NCBI RefSeq assembly: GCF_016925615.1 | Contig: NZ_CP070499.1 | Coordinates: 1,364,001-1,428,000 of the forward strand | Source of the DNA: Natronosporangium hydrolyticum | Lineage (GTDB): Bacteria; Actinomycetota; Actinomycetes; Mycobacteriales; Micromonosporaceae | Length of the DNA: 64,000 bases | Reading direction: 5' to 3' | Part shown: positions 33,105-41,281 of the stretch, in pieces | Layout: the number at the start of each line of letters is the position of its first letter | Numbering within the stretch: position 1 is the stretch's first letter | The notes under the pieces: generated by a model | Seen by the model: only the letters and a program-made list of their open reading frames with translations | Told to the model about the DNA's origin: nothing | Databases searched by the model: none | Program-made: the position numbers and the translations under genes

Positions 33105-34670
33105 TTGCGGGCGCGGTGGCACCGATGGGCGCCGCGGCCGGTGCTGCTGCTGGCCGCACTGCTCGCCGTGGCCGTCGCCCTGACACCAGTGGTCTACCTG
33201 GTTATCCACACGGTGGAGGCGGGGTGGGCGCAGGTCTTCGACGCGCTGCTGACCGAGCGGGTGGCGAGCGCCGCCGGCCGGAGCCTGGGGTTGGCCGCGG
33301 TGGTCACGATCGGGTGCGTGGTGCTCGGGGTCGGTTCGGCCTTCCTGGTGACCAGAACCGACGTGCCGGGGCGCCGATTCTTCGGGGTGCTCGCCGCGTT
33401 GCCGCTGGCGATCCCGTCCTATGTGGCTGCGTTCGCCTGGATCTCCGCGGTCCACCTGGTCGATCCCCGCCATGTCTTCGAGGGGTTCTGGCCCGCCGCC
33501 CTGGTCCTGATCCTGTGCTCGTACCCGTACGTCTACCTGCCGGTGGCGGCGGCGCTGGTCGGCGCCGACCCGGCCGCGGAGGAGGTCTCCCGGTCGCTGG
33601 GGCGCGGCCCGTGGCGGACCTTCGCCGGAGTGACCGTCCGGCAGGTGCAGCCGGCCATCGCCGCGGGCGGGCTGCTAGTGGCGCTCTACACACTCAGCGA
33701 CTTCGGCGCGGTCTCGATCGTCCGCACCGACACCTTCACCCGAGAGATCTTCACCGCGCTGAACATGGGCTTCAACCGTACGATGGCACTGGTGCTCTCA
33801 ACCGTGCTGATCATGCTCACCGTGTTGTTGCTCGCCGGTGAGAGCGTGACCCGGGCGCGCGGGGCACGGTTCGCGCGGGTCGGTGGCGGTGCCCGGCGGC
33901 CACCGTCGCGGCTGCGGCTGCGGGCCGGTCGGTGGCCCGCCGCCGGCGGGTTGGCGCTGGTCGCCGGGGCCGCGCTGGGCGTGCCCGCGGTGTCGCTTTC
34001 CCGGTGGTTCGTCGAGGGGGTGTCGCGCCCCGGCTCGCTCGCGGAGATCACCTCGGCGACGGTGAACTCGCTCTGGGTCTCGGCGCTCGGGGCCGGCCTG
34101 ACAATGCTGCTGGCGCTGCCGATCGGGCTGTTGGCGGCGCGGTCACCGGGCACGCTGTCGACCATCATCGAGCGGCTCAGCTACCTGCCGCATGCGTTGC
34201 CCGGCGTCGTCGTCGGGCTGTCCCTGGTCTCGTTCGGGATCTATGTGCTCTACCCGCTGTACCAGTCGGTGTGGCTGCTGGCGTTGGCATACGCGGTGCT
34301 GTTTCTGCCGCTGGCGGTCGGGGCGGTGGCCGCCGCGGCGGCGCAGGCGCCGCCCCAGCTTGAGCAGGTGGCGCGGTCGTTGGGGCGGCGGCCGGTCACC
34401 GTCTTCCGGACGATCACGCTGCCGTTGACCGCGCCGGGGATCGGCGCGGGTCTGGCGTTGGCGTTCCTGACCTGCATGAAGGAGCTGCCGGCGACGCTGC
34501 TGCTGCGGCCGACCGGCATGGACACCCTCGCCACCCGGCTGTGGACGCACACCGGTGTGGTGCAGTACGCCGCCGCCGCGCCGTACGCGGCGCTGCTGGT
34601 GGTCATCGCGGCGGTGCCGACCTGGCTGCTGGTCAGCCGTAGCGGCATCATGGGCAAGGGAGGTGGCTAG
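33105..34670 (+). CDS. Ferric iron ABC transporter, fused permease (FbpB-like)
   Basis: A permease of about 521 residues with about 12 membrane helices in two homologous halves, as in FbpB/ThiP-type proteins. Both halves carry an EAA-type coupling loop: EEVSRSLGRGPWRTFAGVTV and EQVARSLGRRPVTVFRTITL. The start is uncertain. TTG 33105 is the first conventional start in frame; a CTG at 33003 overlapping the binding-protein stop would add a Pro/Ala-rich leader. The ATPase gene begins one base after its stop codon. It forms the membrane channel of the iron uptake system. Confidence 0.88.
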   Translation: MRARWHRWAPRPVLLLAALLAVAVALTPVVYLVIHTVEAGWAQVFDALLTERVASAAGRSLGLAAVVTIGCVVLGVGSAFLVTRTDVPGRRFFGVLAALPLAIPSYVAAFAWISAVHLVDPRHVFEGFWPAALVLILCSYPYVYLPVAAALVGADPAAEEVSRSLGRGPWRTFAGVTVRQVQPAIAAGGLLVALYTLSDFGAVSIVRTDTFTREIFTALNMGFNRTMALVLSTVLIMLTVLLLAGESVTRARGARFARVGGGARRPPSRLRLRAGRWPAAGGLALVAGAALGVPAVSLSRWFVEGVSRPGSLAEITSATVNSLWVSALGAGLTMLLALPIGLLAARSPGTLSTIIERLSYLPHALPGVVVGLSLVSFGIYVLYPLYQSVWLLALAYAVLFLPLAVGAVAAAAAQAPPQLEQVARSLGRRPVTVFRTITLPLTAPGIGAGLALAFLTCMKELPATLLLRPTGMDTLATRLWTHTGVVQYAAAAPYAALLVVIAAVPTWLLVSRSGIMGKGGG

Positions 34671-34671
34671 C

Positions 34672-35739
34672 GTGGCGAATCTCGCCGTGCATGCGGTCCA
34701 CAAACGATACGGGGCGGTGCGGGCGCTCTCCGGGGTGGCACTGGCGGTGCCCTCCGGTCAGCTGAGCGCGGTGCTCGGCCCGTCCGGCTGCGGCAAGACC
34801 ACGCTGCTGCGGTGTGTGGCTGGCTTCGAACGCGTCGACGCCGGGGAGATCGAGGTGGGTGGCCGGTTGGTCGCCAGCGCGGGGCGGCAGCTACCGCCGG
34901 AGCGCCGCCGGGTGGCGGTGGTGCCGCAGGAGGGGGCGCTGTTCCCGCACCTGTCGGTCGGCGACAACGTGGCGTACGGCCTGGGTCGGGCGGCTCGCCG
35001 CGCCGGCCGGGTCCACGAGGTGCTGGAGCTGGTGGGGCTGGCCGGCTACGCCGACCGGATGCCGCACGAACTCTCCGGTGGGCAGCAGCAGCGGGTGGCG
35101 GTGGCCCGCGCGCTCGCCCCCCGACCGCCGCTGGTGCTGCTGGATGAGCCGTTCAGCGCCCTCGACGCCGGCCTGCGGGCGGATCTGCGCCGGGATGTGC
35201 GGCAGGCGTTGCAGGCCGACGGGGCGACCGCCGTGCTGGTCACGCACGACCAGGGGGAGGCGCTCTCGATGGCGGACCAGGTGGCGGTGATGCGCGACGG
35301 GGTCATCGTCCAGAGCGGCACCCCGGCCGCGATCTACGGCCGGCCCACCGACGCCTGGGTCGCCGACTTCGTGGGGGAGGCGGTGTTGCTGCCGGCTACG
35401 GTCGCCGCGGGAGTCGCCCGCACGGTGTTGGGAGAGCTGGCGTTGACCGGCGCCACCAGTCTCGATCAGCGCGACGGCGCGGCGACGGTGTTGATCCGCC
35501 CGGAGCAGGTCGCGGTGTTGGCCGACGCCAGGTCGGGTCAGGTGGCGGCGACCGTGACCCGGCGGGACTTCTTCGGCCACGACGCGTTGCTGTCGCTGCG
35601 GCTGGATGAGGGCGAGATCGAGGTAGCGGCCCGGGTCTTCGACCGGTCGGGCCACGCGCTCGCCCCGGGCGAACGGGTGGGCGTCACGGTACGCGGCCCG
35701 GTGCTCGCATACCGGGAGCAGCCGGCCGGGGTCGGTTAG
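34672..35739 (+). CDS. Ferric iron ABC transporter ATPase (FbpC-like)
   Basis: A 355-residue ATPase. Walker A GPSGCGKTT, Q-loop VVPQEGALFPHLSV, signature LSGGQQQRV, Walker B LVLLDEPFSALD and LVTHDQGEALSMAD are all present. The C-terminal ~100 residues are a TOBE-like regulatory domain (VLIRPEQVAVL). GTG 34672 has GGGAGG eight bases upstream and fits the family N-terminus; the frame extends upstream to 34555 but that is the permease region. It powers import of Fe(III) by the adjacent permease. Confidence 0.9.
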   Translation: MANLAVHAVHKRYGAVRALSGVALAVPSGQLSAVLGPSGCGKTTLLRCVAGFERVDAGEIEVGGRLVASAGRQLPPERRRVAVVPQEGALFPHLSVGDNVAYGLGRAARRAGRVHEVLELVGLAGYADRMPHELSGGQQQRVAVARALAPRPPLVLLDEPFSALDAGLRADLRRDVRQALQADGATAVLVTHDQGEALSMADQVAVMRDGVIVQSGTPAAIYGRPTDAWVADFVGEAVLLPATVAAGVARTVLGELALTGATSLDQRDGAATVLIRPEQVAVLADARSGQVAATVTRRDFFGHDALLSLRLDEGEIEVAARVFDRSGHALAPGERVGVTVRGPVLAYREQPAGVG

Positions 35740-35865
35740 GGCAGCCGCAGGCCGGCCGGGCGGCTGCGGCCCGGCGCGACCCGGCGCGGCCCGGCCGGCG
35801 ACGGCCGGAGCAGGGATGGTTGGCGGGGCTGTGCCAGGATGAGCCGACCGTTGTCGGGAGGACCC

Positions 35866-36759
35866 GTGAGCCAGGCTAGCCAGCCGGGGGAGGTGCCGCT
35901 GCGCCCCGGCACCTTCGGCGAACTGCTCGACGCCGGGGTGGCGGTGCTGCGTACCCGGTGGCGGTGGCTGCTGCCGTTCGGGCTGCTGCTGGCCACGGTG
36001 GAGCAGCTGGTGTTGTTCCCGCTGCGCCGGTTGGCCGACCTGGACCTGCGGTATCTGCCGGCCGACGATCGGTGGCACAGCTGGATGCTGCTGGTGGTGA
36101 TCGGGTTGGCCACCGAGGCGTTCGTGATCGCGCTGCTGGCCGGGGCGGCGGGGCGGGGTATCCCGCGGGCGCTGCTGGGCCGCGGCGCGCCAGCGCCGCC
36201 GACCGGCGCCCGGCCGGTGCTGGCGCTGTTGCTGGTGGCGGGTTCGGTGGCGCTGCTGCTGGGGCTCGCCGCCGCGACAATCTTCGGCTGGCCGGCGACC
36301 CTCTACCTGCTGGCGCCGTTGACGCTGGGGCTCTGCGCCTGGGTCTACGGGGCCGCCGGGTCGGCGCCGCTGGTGGTGATGGTCGAGCGGCGCGGCCCGG
36401 TCGCGGCGCTGGGTCGCTCGCTGGTGTTGGCACACCGTGGGGTGCTGCGGGTGCTGCTGATCCGGGTGCTCGCCTACCTCGCCTGGGGGGTGATCAGGGT
36501 GGCGTGGGGCTTCGGCCTGCTCGGCCTGATCGGGTTGTTCTACGTCTCCCCGCACACCACGATGGACAACATCCTCACCGGCGTGGTCTTCCTACTGATC
36601 AACGTCCTCGCCTATCCGATGCTGGGGAGCTTGGACGCGTCGCTGTACGTCGCTGCGCGGGTCCGCACTGAAGGGCTCGATCTGGCGTTGCGGCGGGCGG
36701 TTGCCCGCCGGGTCGATCCGACGCCGGTGTTGGCGCCGACCGCCGGAGCGGGGCCCTGA
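35866..36759 (+). CDS. Multi-spanning membrane protein of the MoxR/DUF4129 locus
   Basis: A 297-residue membrane protein with about six hydrophobic segments (WRWLLPFGLLLATVEQLVLF, WMLLVVIGLATEAFVIALLAG, VLALLLVAGSVALLLGLAAA, and three more). The pattern resembles the unnamed membrane protein that opens the DUF4129/MoxR locus in other actinobacteria (glycerophosphodiester-phosphodiesterase-like membrane domain). GTG 35866 follows GGGAGG by four bases; an ATG at 35839 is possible but poorer. Its TGA overlaps the next ATG by one base. Function unknown. Confidence 0.75.
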   Translation: MSQASQPGEVPLRPGTFGELLDAGVAVLRTRWRWLLPFGLLLATVEQLVLFPLRRLADLDLRYLPADDRWHSWMLLVVIGLATEAFVIALLAGAAGRGIPRALLGRGAPAPPTGARPVLALLLVAGSVALLLGLAAATIFGWPATLYLLAPLTLGLCAWVYGAAGSAPLVVMVERRGPVAALGRSLVLAHRGVLRVLLIRVLAYLAWGVIRVAWGFGLLGLIGLFYVSPHTTMDNILTGVVFLLINVLAYPMLGSLDASLYVAARVRTEGLDLALRRAVARRVDPTPVLAPTAGAGP

Positions 36760-37424
36760 TGCGTTGGTGGCACGAGTCCGTGGCGACCGTCGGCGATCTG
36801 GTGCCCGGTGGGGTGCCGGTGCTGGGGGTGATCCTGACCCTGGTGACGGTGCTCGGTACCACGCTGTGGTTCTTCTACCCGGAGTGGTTGCCGCGCTGGC
36901 GACGGCCGGCGCGGCAGCGCGGCGATCGGCGGCGGTGGCGGTGGCGGCGGCGCCGGGGCACCGAGCGGTCCGGCCCCCGCTGGCGGTGGCGGGGCCTGTG
37001 GCGGTGGGGGCGGTTCCGGCTGCGCTGGCGGCGTCGGCGCCGCACCGCGGAGCCGCCGCCGGCCGAGCCGGCCCCGGCCGACGAGCTACCGCTGACCCCC
37101 GCCGCCGAGCTGGCGGTGAGCGCGGATCAGTTGGCCGCACAGGGCCGGTACGCGGAGGCGGTGCGGGAACGGCTGCGCGCGATCGTCCGGGAGCTGGTGG
37201 AGCGCCAAGTGCTGGGGTACCAGGCCGGATGGACGGTCACCGAGTTGGCGGCCGCGGGCGGGGCGGCGGTGCCGGCCGCCGCGGCACCGCTGGCTGCGGC
37301 GAGTGAGACCTTCTCGCGGATCTGGTATGGACATCGCCCGGCCGGGCCGGCCGAGGATGCGGCGATGCGTAACTATGCTGCCGAGGTGACGGCGGCGTTG
37401 TCGGCGCGGGAGGTGCCGGTGTGA
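36759..37424 (+). CDS. DUF4129 protein with Arg/Trp-rich cytoplasmic stretch
   Basis: A 221-residue protein. One membrane helix (VLGVILTLVTVLGTTLWFF, about residues 22-40) is followed by a very basic Trp/Arg-rich segment (about 46-96, with repeated WR and RW pairs). The C-terminal DUF4129-like domain contains LRAIVRELVERQVLGYQAGWTVTELA and TFSRIWYGHRPA. DUF4129 proteins often accompany transglutaminase-like or MoxR-DUF58 systems. Start and stop overlap the genes on both sides (TGATG and GTGA), so the locus is translationally coupled. Role unknown; the RW stretch could bind the membrane or nucleic acid. Confidence 0.8.
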   Translation: MRWWHESVATVGDLVPGGVPVLGVILTLVTVLGTTLWFFYPEWLPRWRRPARQRGDRRRWRWRRRRGTERSGPRWRWRGLWRWGRFRLRWRRRRRTAEPPPAEPAPADELPLTPAAELAVSADQLAAQGRYAEAVRERLRAIVRELVERQVLGYQAGWTVTELAAAGGAAVPAAAAPLAAASETFSRIWYGHRPAGPAEDAAMRNYAAEVTAALSAREVPV

Positions 37425-38725
37425 GCGCACCGCCAGCTACGCCGGCCCGGCCGGCGGTGGGCCCGAAAGAGCGCCGGGGCCCCGGTCGGTTCCGCCGCCG
37501 GTGGTACCGGTTGGCGATCCCGGCTGCGGTCTTCGCGTCGCTGGTCGTCGCGACCCTGGTGGCGTGGTCGGCCGAGACCCCCTCGCTGGCGGATCCGCAG
37601 GTGTTGACCCCAACCGGCGCCGGGCCGGACGGCTCCAGCCAGCTGGCCGAACGGCTGGCCGCCGAGGGGGTGCGGGTCGAGTTCGTCACGGACCGGGGGG
37701 AAGCCGACACGGCGCTGCGGCGAGACGGCGCGGCCGTGCTCTTCGTGCCGAAGCCGACGATCGAGGCGGCCCAACTGGTCCGGACCCAGTATTGGCGGGC
37801 CGAGGGCGACCGGGTGGTGCTGGTGGCGCCCAGCCCCGCCGAGCTGTGGTGGAGCGGGCTACCGGCGCGGTACCAACCGTCCCGCTGGGCAGCTCGCGCG
37901 GCGCCGCCGGAGTGCGAGGTGCCGGAGGCGGTCGCGGCCGGTCCGGCCGCGGTCGAACGCCGTCGGTATTCGGCCCCGGACCCGGCGGGGATCTGTTACG
38001 GCGGTGGCCTGGTCCGGGTGGGCGACTCTGGTTCGGAGGCGTTTGTGGTCGGAGCCAGCGACCCGTTCCGCAACGACCGGATCGATGAGGCCGGCAACCA
38101 GCGGCTCGCCCTGGAACTGCTCACCGGGCGGGACCGGGTGATCTGGTTCGACGCGCTCGCCGCCGAACCGGCCGAGGCTCCGCCGCCCGCCGATCCCGAG
38201 TCGGAGCCGGAACCCCGGTCCCGGGGCGAGCTGGATCGCAGCGGTGGCAACGCATTCGCCGGCCTGGTCAACGGTTACCCAGCCGGGGTGTTGGCGGGGT
38301 TGACGTTGGCGTTGTTGCTGGCGGTACTGGTAGCCGTGGCCCGCGCCCGCCGGCTCGGCGCACCGGTCCGGGAGCCGCTACCGGTGTCGGTGCCGGCGGT
38401 GGAGGCTGTCGTCGGTCGTGGCCGGCTCTATCACCGCAGCCGGGGTCGCGCCGCGGCGCTGCGCACGCTGCAGGCGGCGGCGGTCGAACGGTTGGCGCGC
38501 GGCCTGGGGCTACCCTCGGCACCGGAGCGCGCGGCGGTGGTCGCGGCGGTGTCCGCCCACTGTGGGATGAGCAGTGCGGAGGTCGAGCGCCGACTGTACG
38601 GTCCAGCGCCGGCCAGCGACGAGGAGTTGACCAGCGCGGTGGCGGCGGTGGACGAGTTGGTTGCCACAGTCGCGCCGCGCGCCGGTGACGACCGGTCCGG
38701 TCCGAACCATTTCGAGAGGAGCTGA
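37421..38725 (+). CDS. DUF4350 membrane protein
   Basis: A 434-residue protein. An N-terminal helix (LAIPAAVFASLVVATLVAWS) anchors a large outer domain with GPDGSSQLAERLAAEGVRVEFV and DGAAVLFVPKPTIEA, typical of DUF4350. A second helix (VLAGLTLALLLAVLVAVAR, about 288-306) leads to a cytoplasmic C-terminal domain. GTG 37421 overlaps the previous stop by four bases. It stands in the conserved order DUF4129, DUF4350, MoxR, DUF58. Its biochemical role is not known. Confidence 0.85.
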   Translation: MSAPPATPARPAVGPKERRGPGRFRRRWYRLAIPAAVFASLVVATLVAWSAETPSLADPQVLTPTGAGPDGSSQLAERLAAEGVRVEFVTDRGEADTALRRDGAAVLFVPKPTIEAAQLVRTQYWRAEGDRVVLVAPSPAELWWSGLPARYQPSRWAARAAPPECEVPEAVAAGPAAVERRRYSAPDPAGICYGGGLVRVGDSGSEAFVVGASDPFRNDRIDEAGNQRLALELLTGRDRVIWFDALAAEPAEAPPPADPESEPEPRSRGELDRSGGNAFAGLVNGYPAGVLAGLTLALLLAVLVAVARARRLGAPVREPLPVSVPAVEAVVGRGRLYHRSRGRAAALRTLQAAAVERLARGLGLPSAPERAAVVAAVSAHCGMSSAEVERRLYGPAPASDEELTSAVAAVDELVATVAPRAGDDRSGPNHFERS

Positions 38726-38726
38726 C

Positions 38727-39782
38727 GTGACTGAATCCGCAGCCGAGCCGGCGGCGGGGCCGGCGCGGGGGAGCGTGGTGGTGGTGCCGCCGATGCCGGC
38801 GGCGCCGCCCGCCGGCGGGGAGGCGAGCGAGGCGCAGCAGGCGCGGGCCGCGTTGAACCGGGTCCGGGCCGAGATCGGCAAGGTGGTGGTGGGCCAGGAG
38901 TCGGTGGTGACCGGCCTGGTGCTGGCCCTGCTGTGCCGTGGTCATGTGCTCCTTGAGGGCGTCCCCGGGGTCGCCAAGACGCTGCTGATCCGGGCGATGG
39001 CGGCGAGCCTGCAGCTGGACGCCAAGCGGGTGCAGTTCACCGCTGACCTGATGCCGGGAGATGTCACCGGGTCGCTGATCTTCGACGCGCGGACCGCCGC
39101 GTTCGAGTTCCGGCAGGGGCCGGTCTTCACCAACATCCTGCTCGCCGACGAGATCAACCGCACGCCACCGAAGACCCAGTCGGCGCTGCTGGAGGTGATG
39201 GAGGAGCGGCAGGTGACGGTGGAGGGCCGCGCCCGACCGTTGCCGGAGCCCTTTCTGGTGGCCGCCACCCAGAACCCGATCGAGTACGAAGGCACCTACC
39301 CGCTGCCGGAGGCGCAACTCGACCGGTTCCTGCTGACGGTCACCGTGCCGCTGCCCAACCGGGACGAGGAGATCGGCGTGCTCCGCGCCCACCATCACGG
39401 ATTCGACCCGCGGGACCTGGCCGGGGCCGGAGTCCGCCCGGTCGCCGGGGCGGCGGACCTGGCGGCTGCCCGGTCGGCGGTCGGTACGGTCTTCGTCGCC
39501 GACGAGGTGCTCGGCTACGTGGTCGACGTGTGCCGGGCCACCCGGAACGCACCGTCGATCGAGTTGGGCAGTTCACCGCGGGGCGCCACCGCCCTGCTGG
39601 CCGCCGCGAAGGCGCGGGCGTGGCTGGCCGGTCGGGACTTCGTCACCCCTGACGACGTGAAGGCGGTGACCCGGCCAGCGCTGCGGCACCGGATCAGGCT
39701 GCGCCACGAGGCGACGCTGGAGGGCACCTCGGTGGACACGGTCCTCGACGCGCTCCTCGCCACCGTCCCCACCCCACGCTAG
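38727..39782 (+). CDS. MoxR-family AAA+ ATPase
   Basis: A 351-residue ATPase. Walker A is GVPGVAKT, Walker B LLADEINR, sensor 1 ATQNPIE and the arginine finger region LPEAQLDRF; the C-terminal lid contains SPRGATALLAAAKARAWLAGRDFVTPDDV. MoxR proteins act as chaperones that mature partner complexes, often with a DUF58/VWA-like protein encoded next door, as here. GTG 38727 follows AGAGGAG by six bases. Confidence 0.93.
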   Translation: MTESAAEPAAGPARGSVVVVPPMPAAPPAGGEASEAQQARAALNRVRAEIGKVVVGQESVVTGLVLALLCRGHVLLEGVPGVAKTLLIRAMAASLQLDAKRVQFTADLMPGDVTGSLIFDARTAAFEFRQGPVFTNILLADEINRTPPKTQSALLEVMEERQVTVEGRARPLPEPFLVAATQNPIEYEGTYPLPEAQLDRFLLTVTVPLPNRDEEIGVLRAHHHGFDPRDLAGAGVRPVAGAADLAAARSAVGTVFVADEVLGYVVDVCRATRNAPSIELGSSPRGATALLAAAKARAWLAGRDFVTPDDVKAVTRPALRHRIRLRHEATLEGTSVDTVLDALLATVPTPR

Positions 39783-39789
39783 GCGTCCG

Positions 39790-41106
39790 ATGCTGACGCT
39801 GCGAGCACCGTTGGTGCTGCTGTTGCTGGCCGCACCGGGGCTGTTTACCCCGGTGGCGTGGTGGTGGCTGCTGGCGGCGGTGGCGGTGACGGCAGTGGCG
39901 ATCGGCGGCGACCTGCTGCTGGCGGGCGCGGTGGGCCAGCTGCGGGCAACTCGGGCCGGCGATCGCCGGGTACGGTCCGGGGAGTCGGCGACCGTGACGT
40001 TGACGCTGCACAACCGCGGCGTGCGGCCGGTCTTCGGCCGGGTGCGCGACGCGTGGGTGCCCTCGGCCGGAGCGGCGAGCACGCCCGCCCCGGCCGAGCC
40101 GGTGCTGATCCCGCCGGGGGAGGTGCTGACCGTGACGACCGTGCTGCGCCCCCGGGGCCGGGGCGAACGGCCGGCCGGCCGGGTGACGGTCCGTTCCTAT
40201 GGCCCACTTCGGTTGGCGTACCGGCAGACCAGCCGGCGGGGATCGGCGCGGCTCACTCCGCAGTGGAGCTTGCGGGTGTTGCCGCCGTTCCATTCCCGGC
40301 GGCTGCTCCCGGAGAAGCTCTCGCGGCTGCGGGCGCTGCAGGGGCTGCGCACCACCCATGGTCGGGGCCACGGCACCGAGTTCGATTCGCTTCGCGAGTA
40401 CGTCGTGGGCGACGACATCCGGTCGATCGACTGGCGCGCCACCGCCCGGGCCGAACATGTGACCGTCAAGACCTGGCGGCCGGAGCGGGACCGGCGGGTG
40501 CTGTGCGTACTCGACACCGGCCGCACCAGCGCCGCCCGGGTCGGTGACGAACCCCGGTTGGACGCCGGGATCGACGCCGCCCTGTTGTTGGCCAACCTGG
40601 CGGTCACGACCGGCGACCGGGTCGACCTGCTGGCGATGGACCAGCAGCTGCGGGCCAGCCTCAAGGGGGGCCACCGGTCGACGGTGGCGGCGCTGATGGA
40701 CGGGCTGGCGACGCTGTCGCCGACGCTCGTCGAGACCGACTACCGGCGGTTGGCGGCGGAGGTGCTCTCCCGCGCTCCCCGCCGTTGCCTGGTGGTGCTC
40801 TTCACTACGCTCGAGCCGGCCGCGTTCGCTGCCGGGCTGCTGCCGGTGCTGCCGTCGCTGCGCGCCCGCCACCTGGTGGTGGTTGCGTCGGTCGCCGACC
40901 CGGCGGTCCCCGCCCTCGCCGCGCAGCGGGGGGAGGTGGCCGACATCTACACCGCCGCGGCCGCGACCCGGACCTTGGCGACGTCGGACCGGCTGCACCG
41001 GGCGCTCGACCGATACGGGGTACCGGTGGTCAGCGCGCCACCGGAACGCTTCGCCAGCGCGGTCGCCGATGTCTACCTTGACCTAAAGGCCGCGGGCCGA
41101 CTGTGA
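39790..41106 (+). CDS. DUF58 domain protein
   Basis: A 438-residue protein. Two short N-terminal helices anchor it to the membrane, and the DUF58 motif GTEFDSLREYVVGDDIRSIDW with ARAEHVTVKTW occupies about residues 195-230. A VWA-like region follows (VLCVLDTGRTSA with a DxG rather than DxSxS site). DUF58 proteins pair with MoxR ATPases. It ends the MoxR operon, and a 175-bp gap separates it from the subtilisin gene. Confidence 0.9.
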   Translation: MLTLRAPLVLLLLAAPGLFTPVAWWWLLAAVAVTAVAIGGDLLLAGAVGQLRATRAGDRRVRSGESATVTLTLHNRGVRPVFGRVRDAWVPSAGAASTPAPAEPVLIPPGEVLTVTTVLRPRGRGERPAGRVTVRSYGPLRLAYRQTSRRGSARLTPQWSLRVLPPFHSRRLLPEKLSRLRALQGLRTTHGRGHGTEFDSLREYVVGDDIRSIDWRATARAEHVTVKTWRPERDRRVLCVLDTGRTSAARVGDEPRLDAGIDAALLLANLAVTTGDRVDLLAMDQQLRASLKGGHRSTVAALMDGLATLSPTLVETDYRRLAAEVLSRAPRRCLVVLFTTLEPAAFAAGLLPVLPSLRARHLVVVASVADPAVPALAAQRGEVADIYTAAAATRTLATSDRLHRALDRYGVPVVSAPPERFASAVADVYLDLKAAGRL

Positions 41107-41281
41107 CTCCGGAGCCCTCGATCGCATCGACCGGCATTTTTTAGGTAGTTACTACTGATTGCATGCTCGTCTATTTCGGGCGACGGTGACCCTACATCGG
41201 GAGCCCGCCGGGTAGGACGCGTCAGACCACGCGCCCCAAGCCGATGGGTGCCCACTGTCCGTCCCGAGGAGGGGAAGCCAC

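Noticed and set aside
34891-36555. 554-residue antisense open frame over the iron ATPase and membrane protein genes
   Set aside because: Composition is Arg/Pro/Gln-rich with no domain, and both plus-strand genes are strongly supported.
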